In this document: positions 50,836 to 62,450 of the stretch, in pieces
Layout of the letters: every line of letters begins with the position of its first letter
Position numbering within the stretch: the stretch's first letter is position 1
Assembly (NCBI GenBank): GCA_001051155.2
Contig: JYIP02000012.1
Coordinates: forward strand, 582,001 to 646,000
From: Chrysoporthe austroafricana
Lineage: Eukaryota > Ascomycota > Sordariomycetes > Diaporthales > Cryphonectriaceae
Length of the DNA: 64,000 bases
Direction: 5' to 3'
The notes under the pieces: generated by a model
Told to the model about the DNA's origin: nothing
Seen by the model: the letters and a program-made list of their open reading frames with translations, nothing else
The model's database searches: none
Translations under genes and position numbers: made by a program

Positions 50836-53813
50836 TCATAGCTCCGGATCTACTAGAGCTACGTCTATACTGCAATTATCACACTGCTCATGGCCGCAGC
50901 TGGGGTCGAGACATACAGAGCTGAAGCTCTTGAGATACTGCTCGCCGCAGTCGCACTGGGTGAGTCGTTAGCCAGGTGGGAGCAGGAGAGCGCGAGGGTC
51001 CAACTTACGCAATACCACACCGCGCTGGCCCGTGCCCTCTTCTGCGGCCTCGGCTGCTGCTGCGTCTCTCCATCCGCACGCCTCTTGAGCGAGCGGCCCC
51101 CTCCGCCGTCCGCCTGGGCTGGGGAGGGGGCCGGGGGCTCGGCCGGTCTGTCCGTGCTGGCGGCGTCGATCTCCTTCAGGGCGACGTTGCCCTCCGAGCC
51201 CCCGGGCTCCATGCTCTTCCACTGGGACATGTCCAGGTCCTCGGCGAAGTGCTGGTCGATGTGGTTGACCCGGCCCACCCAGGCCTTCAGGCCCTTCTCC
51301 TTGACCTTGACCATCTTCTCGCAGAACCCGCACCAGAAGCTGACCTCGTAGTTGCGGGGGTCGAGGCAGCTCTGCAGCTTGGCCTCGACGTCGGCGGCGC
51401 TCGCGATGTCGTGGTCCCGCAGCAGGTGGGTCTTGAACTGCTCCCGGCGGTTGTACGTCCTGCCGCAGGCCTCGCCCGCGCCGGCGAGGCTCCGCTCGCT
51501 GCACTTCCACAGCTCGAGCTGGTAGTGCTGGCTGTTCTCGTGGCGCATCCAGTCGTTCTTGCTGCCGAAGCTCTTGTTGCACCGGGGGAACGTGCACCTG
51601 TAGGGCTTGGCGTGGCGCTTGAGATGCTTCCTGCAGCCTGTGTGTTAGCAACATGGGCGGATCGGGATGGCAGGTCCAGCTGACCTTAGCTCGCACCGCC
51701 TTGCGAAGGTCTTGTTGCAACCTGCATGGGTGCAGACAATGGTGCTCTTGTTATTATTATTATTCGCGTCGGCGGGGTTCTTGGCCTCTGGCTCGGTTTC
51801 GGCCTCCCTGGGTTTCTCATAGCCCAGTCTCCCCAGCGCCTCCGCGAGGGTTGCCTTATCCAGCCTGCCTAGTATCTCTGCGAGCGTCCCCTTGTCCTCG
51901 AGGGCCTTGAGCAGGCCAGTGGTCTTGTCCTTGTTGCTGGTGTTTGGGTCATCCGGAGATGAGCCGCTGGCCCTTGACTGCCCAGCTTGGCTCGCGGTCG
52001 CATCCTGAGAGGTCGGCGAGTTTTCAGAGCCGGAGCTTGAATCCGGAGACATCGATGCGCGGGACGACTCGTCATCCTCCGCCCCGACAGGATCCTCCTG
52101 CAGGTCACCAGTCCATGCGTCGATGGTCTGCCCGATGGCGAAACCCGCTGGCAGCCCGCCCTGGACCGCCGGGGATGCCAGGTCTGCCATGCCCTGTGCG
52201 TCAGACTGGTCATCTTCTACCACAGACTTATCGTCCGGCATTGGAGCCCCGCCCAAGAAACTTGAATGGAGACTGATGCTGTGGTGTCCATCAAGAGGGC
52301 CGCTGAGGTCCGAACCGTCTTCGAGCTCGATAGCGCGCTCCCCTAGGTGAGATAAGGTAGTATCCACGTCGTATGCGACTGGCTGCATCGGCATCATTGT
52401 GTTCGAGTTGTGGCCGCTGGCCCGGGTGACCCGCAGCACCTCCAGCTGGTGGCGGGTGACGACGGCATCTTGGAACATCTGCTGGTCGATCTGCTGGTGA
52501 ATATAATGGTTGAACGTGGATGGATCTCTCGATGCTTCCTCCTGGACCGTGTGCAGACCCAGCGCCCAGGAGTTGGACCCTAGGATATCGCCGTTATGAT
52601 GGATGTCGGTGGGGAGGTCAGCGTTTCTGACGGATGATCCCATGCCGGCAAGAGCAAGATCAGGTCCTGGGGACGGTAGCGGTCTGGCCAGCCATGTCAG
52701 TCACGCCGCCTCGAGGGGGCCTGGAGATTTTGGTGGGGGGGAGGGGGGTATCTCGGCTCACTTATACTCGTATTTCTTCAGCTGCTCGTCCGTGACCGGC
52801 ATGTGATGAACCCTCTTCAGATGCTGCCGAAAGTTGTCGGCACGCGGCCAGTTCTTGCCCCTGGAGCGACACTCCGGCACAGAGCACCTGTAATACTTGC
52901 CGCCGGGGTATAGTTCAGGGTGGCGGCTCTTCATGTGCCGCTCGACATCGTTCGGGGTGCTGAAGCCCTGGTCGCGCGAACAGCCGGCGACTCTACACCG
53001 ATAGGGCTTCTCGTGCCTCTGCGTGTGCTTTCTTCACGGCCACCATCAGCTCAAGCCGCATGGGGGTGGGGGTGGGGGTGGGAATAGCAGTGGGAGCACA
53101 TACTTCAGCTCGGACTTGGTCCTCAGCTCGCTTTTGCAGTGGTGGCAGAAGAAGGACTTGCTGTCGCCCGCCTTCGCAGGTGCGTCGGCGTCGAGAACAG
53201 ACCCCGCCGAGACGGCCCAGTGTTCCGACGGCGGCATGGACCGGTTGCTGGGGAAGCCCGCCGCCGAGTGGCTGGCGACGCTGGCCGTCTCGCCGGACTG
53301 GTCGCACTCTCCGTAGACGGACCCGTTGGCCACGCTGTGCCCGGTCCGGCTCATGGTCCCGTAGCCCGAGTCCGACGGCGCATGGCTGCGGTGCGCGGGC
53401 AGGGGCTCCCCGCCGTGTGTGTAGCTGTTAACGAGCCTCGCCCCGTGCCGCGACGGGGCGCCGTTCCTCCCGACGATGGGATTCCACGGCTCCGAGGCCG
53501 CGCCCCAGCCCCACAGATGGCGCTGGCGCGGCGGCCCCATCAGGTCGTCCGCCGACTGCGGCGTCCGGTGGCCGCCGGGCGTCTGCAGGTCGCAGAACGG
53601 CTCGGTCAGGCCGGGGCTTGGGGCCAGGAGGGACACGCCGCCGCCGACGCTGTTCAGGTCAGGCTCGATGGGCAGCGGCCGCGGCTTCATATGGGGGCCG
53701 AGTGCCTAGGCAGCAGGTCATCAGACGGGACTAGAGTAGTAGTAGGGGGGGTGGGGGGAGCACGGCCTGCATACCATACGGCGTTCCTGCACGTTGAACG
53801 AGGCCCGGGCCAT
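50836..53813 (-). CDS. Multi-finger C2H2 transcription factor, six exons
   Basis: Exons 53813-53775, 53705-53100, 53027-52762, 52683-51685, 51630-51009 and 50955-50836; phases agree throughout, 883 aa. Introns are 53-78 bp. The first exon is 13 codons (MARASFNVQERRM). Junctions rebuild fingers: CHHCKSELRTKSELK plus YHTQRH, then a GC/H finger HEKPYRC, RCSVPEC with RQHLKRVH, CNKTFARRCELR plus KHLKRH, and CTFPRC with WMRHENSQH, CGRTYNRREQ with KTHLLRDH. The last exon adds WYCCDCGEQYLKSF, VCLDPSCGHEQCDNC, a Cys-rich tail typical of one fungal C2H2 group. A basic SLKRRADGE and RPQKRAR patch precedes it. It is a nuclear regulator, target unknown. Junction choice is inference, but every frame is restored. 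Confidence 0.85.
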
Positions 53814-54562
53814 GATGCTATCGTGAGATCAGCGTCCCGCGGCCGGAAGACGTATGCGCGCACAACAAAAGACCTTGAGCGACGGCCTGTCCTCCTCTGT
53901 CACAGGCCTAGCCGGTGCCGTGCTACCCGGTGATCAGGAAGCCTGGGCAGCTCAGGGTGCACTGTGAGGGCGTCGTGCGGCGGACCGTGGGCTACAGACG
54001 CATCGGACGCGCAGAGGGTGAGAGGGCGGAGGGGGCGAGGCGGGCTGGTGGAACGGTCCGGATGAGAGAGGAGGACCAGAGGCTGGGCGGCCAGCCGGTC
54101 TCGTGCAGGACAGGACGCGAGGTGCGGCGGGACGAGGAGGACAAGGCGGCGTCAGCATGTATAAAGGAGCCCCGACGGCGCCCCTCGAGTCATGCAGAAA
54201 GAGAGACCAAGAGATCGCAGACCCGTCCTGTGCTGTCCTGCCCTGGAAGCAGGGCACTGGCACTGGGTATACGGATGGCGAGCTGGCGTTTTGGGGCCCA
54301 GATGGGCTCACGGGTGCTGGTGCCGTGGTGACCGCGCTGGCGCTGGCGCCGGTGCCGCAATGTCACCAGCTCAGCCAGGACTCGGGCGTCGACGGTGACA
54401 CAAAGATGGGGAGCAGCAGCAGGGGGGGATCACGGGAACGCCATCTGCACTTTCACCGAGGCCAGTTCTTGTCTTGTCTTGTCTTGTCTCGTCTTGAGTT
54501 GTTGCGCGGGCCGTCAAGGGGGGGGGGGCGGAAAGAAGGGGAGAGCACCACCCAACACCATC

Positions 54563-54872
54563 AAAAAAAAAAAAAAAAAAGCCTCCAAAACACCAAAAGA
54601 GGCAGGGGCGCAGCGACACCCTGGGCGTGGGGTTGGCCGGCCGGAGCGCAGCCGATGACGCCGCACCCCGCAACCNGGGGTGGGGGGGGGGGGGGGGGGG
54701 GGGAAGAGAAGAAAAGAGGGGGGAAGAAAAAAAAAGAGAGAAAACAAACCAAAAACATAAAAAAAAAAAAAAAAAAGCATCCAAAACACCAAAAGAGGCA
54801 GAGGCGCAGCGACAACCTGGGCGTGGTGTTGGCCGGCAGGATCGCAGGCGATGACGCCGCACCCTGCAACTC
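54563..54872. other. Duplicated 110-bp block around N at 54676 (assembly artefact)
   Basis: A block of poly-A then gcctccaaaacaccaaaaga and onward occupies 54563-54675, directly before the N. Nearly the same block, with about 10 substitutions, is at 54759-54872. The run between them is poly-G and A-rich. Likely a low-quality contig end joined to its own continuation. Confidence 0.65.
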
Positions 54873-57664
54873 TTCGCTAGCTGTACACCACACCGCACAC
54901 CACACACACACACACGACATAGTCTCGAGATCGCAGCCGGCAGCCATATCCCACACCCAGTACAGCCCCTACTACTGCGCAGTAAGGCAACCAGGCGCCC
55001 CCGCCTCACTTTTTGGGCCTTGGCGCCCTTCCACAGGGCATTTTCGGTGTGGAGGGCGCCGCCCGGCCAATGGGAGCGCCTGGCGCGGCACCTCAACAGA
55101 GGGCGGCTGTCGCAGCGGGGTGGAGGCGACCAAGGCGACCTTCAGCTCGCTCGGTCAGGGGATTGGGCAACCTGCTCTGGGGGGCCTCGCCATCTTCTGG
55201 GTTGGGTTGGCACGGCTGCGTCGGGTCGGCGACTCGAGACGAGACAAGGCAACCAGAAAATCACGTGCTGCGTGTGCCCCTGCGCCAGCCAGCGCCAGCA
55301 TTCACCATCATCTTCATCATCGTCATCGTCATTACCGTCCGTCAACCTCACCACTCACCTCAGCCCCCTCGCCAGCACAGCGGCGGTGACGGCCGGCCAC
55401 GCCAGCTTGCTCCGTAGACGTCGACACCGGGGAGACAGACAGCTATAGGCCCCACAGGGGATCTGCTCGCACTCACCGCCGACGACAGCAGGCAATGCCA
55501 GCCCAAATCATCCCATCCCATCCCATCCCAACCCAACCCGACCCGACCCGCGCGAGGCGATTGATGCGTCACTCACCCTCACCCACACCCACGCCCACAC
55601 ACATCTCAGCCACACCTGCGCGGGACCCGGTGCTCTGTGAACTTGGCCGCGCCGTGCTTTGTCCTCGTGGCCTCGACCTTGCGTTCCCCGCCGGCGAGGG
55701 CGTTCCTCGGCTGGGGGCGCCCGCCCCTGCGAGCCTATCAGGAGGCGCCCCCAGGTCCTCCCTCTGCATTCTCCCGCGACTCGGGCGGGTGAGATGACGG
55801 CACTGCGCCTCGGATCTGGCGATGCTGGGCCTCGCGATCTGACTGCCGTCCTGTACTAGGGAGGAGAAGAACCGCCCTTCCCTCCCCCTCCCCTCCCCCC
55901 ACGTCCCCTTACTTCCAGCTGTCACACCCTGGGCCTCGGGTCGGCGAACTGGGCGGAACCCCCCGGCGCGTAGGCCAGGCTGGTTCTCGCCCGACATCCT
56001 CTACGCCGTTCTTCTGGATCGCGCCTCGGAATCTCGCTAGGAACCCAGCGCACGGCTTGGGACTGCCGGTCGCATTCGAGAACCAGCATGCTGCGCGACT
56101 GTGCGGAGACCACATGTGAGACCCTGCCGGGGCTTGCCTTGGGGGGCCTGTGGTGTGGACTGCCGTGCCGGCACATCTCTCTAGGGGTGTGTGGTTTCTC
56201 TGGGCTGACCAATCTTCAGGACCCGTATGAGCCTTTTCGGGAGAGGAGGGGGGCACCGTGGCAGGCTCTCACTGCACGACGGCGACCTGGAGCCGATGAG
56301 CCTCTGGCCCAGAACGTAGATCTCCGGCCGTGTGTCAGGCTGGCACGCTGGATGGGTAAGCCTTGGGGGTCTAGAACAATGGGCCGCGCGATCTATCGAG
56401 ACCGCAGCTGCGGGATCACCCTTTCGGAAATCGCTGTGAGGACCATCTTGTCGAAGTGTGGGCCTGCCCGCGTCCAGGCCATGTATGGCATTGTGTGTCT
56501 TGCAGAAATCGGTGAGCTCCCGGTCTCAGGGTCTCGGGCTGCCTACCAATAACCCGGTTTCCAGACCAAGGGGCGCTGACGCTGCAAATTGATTCGATCG
56601 CTAAATTCTTACTACACTTGGAATTGCACGTACCGCTTGGCCCCCCGGCGCCGTGCATCCGGCCTCTCGTCTGGCAGGCTGTGTGTCTGTCCTTGAACAG
56701 CCCCCCGTCGTACATGCCACAGGACATGACATGTCTTTCCAAGATCTGCCGCAACGTCCGGCGGCGGGGGGCTCGCGAGGAGCAGCTCCTAGACGGCGGC
56801 ACCTGGTGGCAGGAAACTCCCGCCGCGAGCTCGTCTCTCTCTCTCTCTCTCTCTCCATCTCCAGGCAGAGAGCAGCCTGCGGACTGCACGCACGCGCCGG
56901 GGCGAGCCTGAGAAAACAAGCCGGCCGAGGGGGGGGTCCCTCACACGGTGCCATTCGACGAAGTATCTGCAACGTCGCGCATGTTTGCTTAAAATTTTGG
57001 CCCCAACGTCGCATTCAGACGCACAAAGATGTTTCCCTTTCATTGATCTGCGCCCTCTTCCCCTGCTAGGCGAGATCTGGACAGCGAGGGCCTGCAACGC
57101 GATACGTGCAGGCAAACGTCCTGGGGTCATCTCCGCCGTCGCCAGGGGTCTCGCCGGCGAGGCCCGCCGTGAGTTTCAAGATCGGGCGTGCACAGCGCGG
57201 CCGTCGAGAACCCCGCGGTCGATGCAATGCAGGAGGTCCAGCGTCTGCACCAGCCGCTCCAGCATGTCGTGTCGTGTAGACGTAGGTGCTGTCCGGGCGG
57301 CCCTGCCTGCGCCAGAGGCCGGGACTCGTAACCGGTCCCTCGATCTGCCTACGTGACAAACGGGCTCGGTCTTGCCACGTTCCCTCCCACATCGTATCGT
57401 CCCGTCCCAGGCCAGACGTGCGTGAGAAGTGATGAATGCCATGCCGCAAGCCCTGCGGGGTGTTTTCCTTTCGCGCGCAAGAAGCCTCCCCCCCCCCCCG
57501 CGGGCCCCACCAATCTACCTACCTGCATGGACGAGGGCGAGAGCAGCACTGCATGCCCCTGCCCGATGCGCTGCGAAGTTTGCTTCGGAACAAACAGATG
57601 CCAAACAAAGCCGTCGAGGGCGTCCCCCGCGGGAGCCGCCGTCAGTGATAGCATAGACGACAAG

Positions 57665-57670
57665 TATAAA
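57665..57670 (+). promoter_or_regulatory. TATA box of the small Cys-rich protein gene
   Basis: TATAAA at 57665-57670 in a GC-rich context. A transcription start near 57695-57705 would give a leader containing a likely intron (57745-57900, GTAAGA to CTCAG, with CCTGACC branch) that ends 13 bases before the ATG. Confidence 0.6.
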
Positions 57671-57744
57671 GGGCCGCGGGGACGCTGCTCGGTGCGGTCG
57701 GGACCCGTGTGTCCAGAACCCTATACGTCGACTGCAGATATCAA

Positions 57745-57900
57745 GTAAGAACCCCAGCACGAAACTTCACTACGCCCTCCAGAGGACCGAGTCTACCGTC
57801 TCTTTTCTGACCCGCGAGAGCACGATTCCCGCATCGGGGTACCCTATACCGTCACCGTCACCGCCACCGAGGTCCTCGCCAACCCTGACCCGTGCCTCAG
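57745..57900 (+). other. Probable 5'-leader intron
   Basis: Donor GTAAGA at 57745, branch site CCTGACC near 57885, acceptor CTCAG ending at 57900. It lies wholly upstream of the ATG at 57914. Confidence 0.5.
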
Positions 57901-57913
57901 GAAGCGGCCCATC

Positions 57914-58139
57914 ATGTGCGACTGGGAAGAGTTCATCTTCGGCTGCGCCTGCTCCTACACCAAGCGCAAGAGCTACTGCCACTTCGCCCGCAACGACCCC
58001 AACCACCAGTGCTTTGGCGTCCAGGTCCTCAAGAAGGTCTGGGATGTCCCCGAGGCCTGCGACAAGTGCAACAGTGCCGCCGCGCAGGCCGCCAGCGGAT
58101 GGAGCGGATGGAGCCACCAGTACGCGGCACAGGCACCTA
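57914..58139 (+). CDS. Small Cys-rich fungal protein, 3' end lost near an assembly gap
   Basis: Starts MCDWEEFIFGCACSYTKRKS at 57914, then YCHFARNDPNHQCFGVQVL and EACDKCN. Eight or so Cys and conserved aromatic residues suggest a small zinc-binding fold; I have seen close fungal relatives starting MCDWEEF but no function. Coding reaches a GTGAGC donor at 58140, with 75 complete codons. The intron then runs into poly-C and the N at 58190, so the last exon is not readable; a short exon soon after 58250 would fit. The protein has no signal peptide and is probably cytosolic or nuclear. It has a TATA box and a leader intron, unlike its neighbours. Confidence 0.7.
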
Positions 58140-59404
58140 GTGAGCCTCCTCCTCCTGCTCCTCCTCGTCGTCACCGTCCCCCCCCCCCCNGCCCCCCCCC
58201 CCCCCCCCCCCCCGCCCCCCCCTCCCCCCCCCCCCCAATCTCTGGTCTACGTGGTAGCTGTAGGCAGAGGCTGACGACAATATCCAGGCCAGCGCCGTCG
58301 TTGAAGACACAAAAGGCGCTGGGGTTCCTGGCGCCGGGGACAAGACCGGGAGCCTTGCTTTGTTGCATGGTCTGGTGGCCACAGGGCGGGAGGCTGCAGA
58401 AGACGTGCCTCCACCCCTTCGATGGTAGCGAGCAGGTGACCGTTTTTTTCGCCGGCATGTCGGGCGGTGCTCAAGAGGTATGGAGGCTAGGGGTGTTAAG
58501 CAATTCTCTTTCTTGGGGCTGAATTCTCTCCTGAGGACCAGGACTTCCTGGTCCAGGCCCATGCCTTGGTTACATCATCCTGAACAGCCGACAAGTAGTT
58601 CTAGACCAAATCGATGCCTTCGGCTCCAACTCGCATGGCTGTGTTGTTTGATGGTGAAGTCCACAGCAGTCAGTCACATGGCACGGTCTTGCGTCCACAG
58701 ATCGCCATACTCATGTGATCAAAACTCGTCCAGACCGGTCAGGGCCAGTAGGGTAGACGCGATTGCACAACAGACCACGACAGCAACACTGGTGCTTCAT
58801 GAGGCCAAAGGCAACAACGGCAAACGCACCCCCTCCTTTCGTAGGGCCATGGCAATGATGACATGATGATGGTGCCCCCCGGGACGTAGGCATCAAGGTG
58901 GGAATCAATAGACAGTGCTCCGCATTAGCGAGGGTGAGGCCAGAAGGGGGGGTCAAAACGTGGCTGACATAGGATAGTTGCATCTGCCTTACCAGCCGGC
59001 CCAAGCTGCTGACGACCATGATGCATGCTGCCGCCTGGTCCGTCCTCATAAAAGTACCTGGTCACCGGGCCGGCTCGAATCTCTCTCTGTTCCGGGGCGC
59101 ACAGGCCCTGGATGACCGACGGGATCTAGCCTCCTGAGATGCAGGTTCCCATTTTCCGTCATACAGAGACCCTTGCCCGTGCTGTCGCCAAGCTCGTTAA
59201 AGACGTCGACATGACTTCACTTGGCTCCAGGTACCGTCGCTGACCGCACTTGATGGGACCACAGCTCCCACAGACACGACATGGAAGCAATCAAAGGAAA
59301 AAGTCAAACACCTGTTTCGGAGTGGACGATATCAGGCCGCTTACAGAACAGCAATCAGGAAAGCCCGCCCCTCCACCCCCCCCCCAACCTCCCTTCGCTC
59401 TCTC
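58140..59404. other. Spacer with poly-C gap at 58190
   Basis: Poly-C of about 70 bp surrounds the single N at 58190. Beyond it no coding exon is supported to the stop of the DAP1 gene. Confidence 0.45.
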
Positions 59405-60217
59405 TCACAGCGCTGCCGCTGAAGACGTGTCTGCTGCAGGTGCCCCGTCATCGAGATTTTTGGCACCCTCAACGATCCCCACGATGTTGTACCTGTTAGA
59501 AAAGAACTTGACCCAGTCGTTGAGCACGCCCTTCTCCTTGTCGTCAAGGTCGTACCACTCCGAGGAGACGTCCTCGCTCTTGGTGGACGACTTCGCCAGG
59601 GCGCGCGAGGCATCTTTGCCGGCGAAGACTTGGTTGATAGGTCAATATCAGTCTCCTGAAATACATAGAGTGCGGACCTTATAGGAGAGAGTCATATCAG
59701 GGGATGTATACCGCGAGGGCATACAAAGATGGAGGGAGGGGGTCAGCCGTCGCGGAGGGCCACAGAATAAACGTGGGGCCACTGCATGTGCGACGCTGAG
59801 ATGGGAAATTTCCCTACTCACCGTGATAGGAGCCTCCAGGTTGATAGGCCTTGTTGCCAGTCACATCATAAACCTTGCCCTATGAAGAGTCAGACCGGAT
59901 GTCCTCTCCCAGGCCTGCCGTCATGAAGCCCTCCCTACCTTGATAGCAACATAGCACTTCCCACCATCGGTACCTATACCAACACGATCAGCCAACCAGA
60001 TCCCGTAGGAGAAGAGCGCAGCCCAGCGAGGGCGCGCTGAAGCGTGCCATCACCATCCCACCACCCCTTCTAGCAGGAGGTCATAGTACCCGAGAAAGCC
60101 GCTGCAAGACCCGGGCACACACTACTCACCATCAGCCTTCGCTAGCTCCTCTGGGCTTATGGGGTCATCCTTGGGAGGATCCAGCTTCACCGGCTCTTTG
60201 GGCTTGAACTCGGGCAT
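59405..60217 (-). CDS. DAP1: Dap1/MAPR-type cytochrome b5-like heme protein
   Basis: Binds heme and supports cytochrome P450 enzymes of sterol synthesis in yeasts and Aspergillus (Dap1/DapA). Exons 60217-60130, 59973-59939, 59879-59822 and 59628-59405, 134 aa; all junction phases agree. It begins MPEFKPKEPVKLDPPKDDPIS, then TDGGKCYVAIKGKVYDV, NKAYQPGGSYHVFAGKDASRALAK, EWYDLDDKEKGVLNDWVKFF and KYN-like NRYNIVGIVEG. The Tyr of KVYDV and the later Tyr in SYHVF are in the place of MAPR heme-ligand tyrosines. Introns are 156, 59 and 193 bp. There is no N-terminal membrane segment, as in filamentous-fungal forms, so it may be soluble or associate with the ER by other means. It diverges from the MGR3-like gene across about 500 bp. 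Confidence 0.92.
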
Positions 60218-60714
60218 CGTGAAGATGAGCGGTGCAACAACGTCCTGATGAAAATGGTAGACGGAGGCCGGCTGCGTCGGTCTCGCAAGCTAGAACCACA
60301 ATGAGGCTCTACTGAGAACAGCGTAGCGGGGTTAGTTGATGTGTCGAAATGTGTGCAATGCCGTCCCAGGCGTGTCTTGAGGACCGACCGTAGCGTACTA
60401 TGTAGGTAGTTTACGGGAGTTGAAGTTGTGAAGCTCTCGGCGACAACAACCCCGCGGCGTTTAACCTCGGTGCTGCGGTGTACAGTACAGCTACTATGGC
60501 CCTGTAGGCTCGCGGCGGCGGCGCGAGTTGCCGGGGGCAAGGATTCCGTCATGGAGCGGCTGCCGGCTGCCACAGCTCCTAAAAAGTTCACGGTGGTTCT
60601 GTTTGACCTCATCAAGTCGCGACGGATCCTCCGCCTCCGCAACGACCTGCTGAATCTGATGGAGAGTCTCATGCTCCCTCGTTCCTGACCCTCGACATCT
60701 GTGCAACCTCATTC
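60218..60714. promoter_or_regulatory. Divergent promoter region DAP1 / MGR3-like
   Basis: 497-bp spacer with no coding support. Both genes start outward from it. Confidence 0.5.
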
Positions 60715-62450
60715 ATGCCCGCCATGCTCCCAATCCGCGGCACGAAGCTGCCTCAGTACGGCATGCTTCGAGCAGCCATCCGGCCGTCGATACCACTCAT
60801 TCGATCTTCGACCACTCTCCCCCGAGCATTGAACACATGGTCTCTAGCCAGGACCTGCCACGGGACGTCGGCCCCGAGAACGGCGCACGCTCCCCATCAG
60901 ACCCGGTGGATAACGTCTGGCAGCCGGCGGCAGACGCCAGCGACGCATCCGAACACGCGAAAAGAGACAATCGGGCAGACGCTGCGCCGTGCAATGCGTT
61001 TCTCCAGCATCTTCCGCGGGCAGAGCCTCAGCAAGCTCTTCCGAGAGAGCCCGGAGGAGACCGTCTTGGCTGTGCTGCTGTGAGCTGTCCCCGCAGGCCC
61101 GTGCGGATGAAACGCCCGCTGACAGGTATTCCAGGCTCCTGGCGACCTCCGGCGCCGTCGCGTACGCCGTCTACATGTACTTCAACTACTTCTACGCCGA
61201 GCAGTTCACCAAATACCCCCCAGACGTGGCCAAGTCTCTCCGGCGCGCACTCTACTACAGCAACCACCAGCTGGACCCGAAGCTGGCGCTCAAGTACTAC
61301 AAGCTTGCCCTCGAGCAGTGCGGCGCTCACGGCCTCGACCCCTTCTCCGACGATGTCGTGGGGATCAAGATCCAGCTCTCGGCGTGGCTCGAGAAGATGG
61401 GCAACATCCCGGGTGCGATCCACGTCCTGGACCTGATCCTCGAAGAGAACAAGAAGTGGCTGAGCATGGCCGAGTCAAACCCTAAGAAGCTGCCGATGGC
61501 GCCTCTGCCCGGGGCCGTCGTCGGCGACGGGCCGTCGGCACGGACCATTACACAGGACGAGTTCGATGAGTGGGTCCGGTCTTCTCGCACACGCGTTCTG
61601 CTCAAATCCTGTCAGATCAGCGTTAAGCTAGGGACATTGTACGCGGAGGAGCACGTCTTGGACAACGACAAGTCGCATGAACACCTGATGTGGGCTGTTC
61701 AGACAGCTCTCCAGGAGTTCCAACGAAGGGCACAGGACGGCGTCAAGGACGGCGAGGGGTCGTGGTTGACGCCTGAGGAGATTGGTGGTGCGCTGGAGTG
61801 TGAGTAATACGCCTTCTCCTCTCGCGAACCGGCGAATCATGCCAGTGTCGCTGACACATGCCCAAAGCCCTGGGTAACAGTTACGAGAGGAAAGAGCAGT
61901 TCGACCTCGCTCTGCCGCTCTTCTTCCAGGCGCTGCGGCTCTGTCAAGATCAATGTCACCTTGCAGTGATCAGTAAGTCATTATAAACCAACCTGGTAGA
62001 GTTTCATCGGGTCTTCGGTGAGGCTCTGCTGCTTGAGCATAAGTAGGCTCACAAGCTCCAGTGAACAATCTTGCTGCATCCTTCGCTCAACATCCACCGC
62101 GCGCACCTTACGAAACACTCGCCGGCATCGTTCCTGGCCAGGAGGGTCAGGCACCAGCCCCGGCAGCCTCAGGCCAGACCTGGACACGGAAGGATCACCT
62201 CGAATCTGCCGAGAGGTGGGCAAAGAACGCGCTCAAGCACGCCAAAGAGCCCACCGGGGAGGCCCGGACGCCAGAATGCGACCAAGCTTGTGCCGTGGCG
62301 CTCGTCAACCTCGGGGACATTGCGGTAATGTCTGGCGACTACGAACAAGCTCGCCGAAGATATGAACGTGCCATCAAGGTCAGCGAGGCGAACAGCTTTC
62401 CCGAAGGCGTCAAGCAGGCCCAGACGGGGCTGAAGAGGCTCTCTCAGTGA
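60715..62450 (+). CDS. Mgr3-like mitochondrial inner-membrane TPR protein
   Basis: In yeast, Mgr3 works with Mgr1 as an adaptor of the i-AAA protease in the inner membrane; here the assignment rests on architecture. Exons 60715-61079, 61126-61799, 61868-61972 and 62062-62450, 510 aa; phases agree. Introns are 46, 68 and 89 bp. The N-terminus is rich in Arg, Ser and Thr without acids (MLRAAIRPSIPLIRSSTTL from the second Met), a typical presequence. The membrane segment is around residues 123-146 (GAVAYAVYMYFNYFY). TPR-like helices follow: LKYYKLALEQCGAHGLDPFS, GNIPGAIHVLDLIL, LGNSYERKEQFDLALPLFF, and VNLGDIAVMSGDYEQARRRYERAI. An ATG at 60760 is an alternative start. Confidence 0.87.

Larger units (their letters stand above)
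53814..57913. other. GC-rich intergenic region with one gap; promoter parts at its ends
   Basis: 4.1 kb. The right end is the promoter of the small Cys-rich gene. A near-duplicate pair around the N at 54676 is described separately. Long frames such as 54103-55389 arise from homopolymers and have no domain; no exon is supported elsewhere. Confidence 0.5.

Noticed and set aside
54103..55389. A 428-codon plus-strand frame
   Set aside because: It crosses the N and poly-A/poly-G runs, has no domain and no introns or start context, and lies in the duplicated block.
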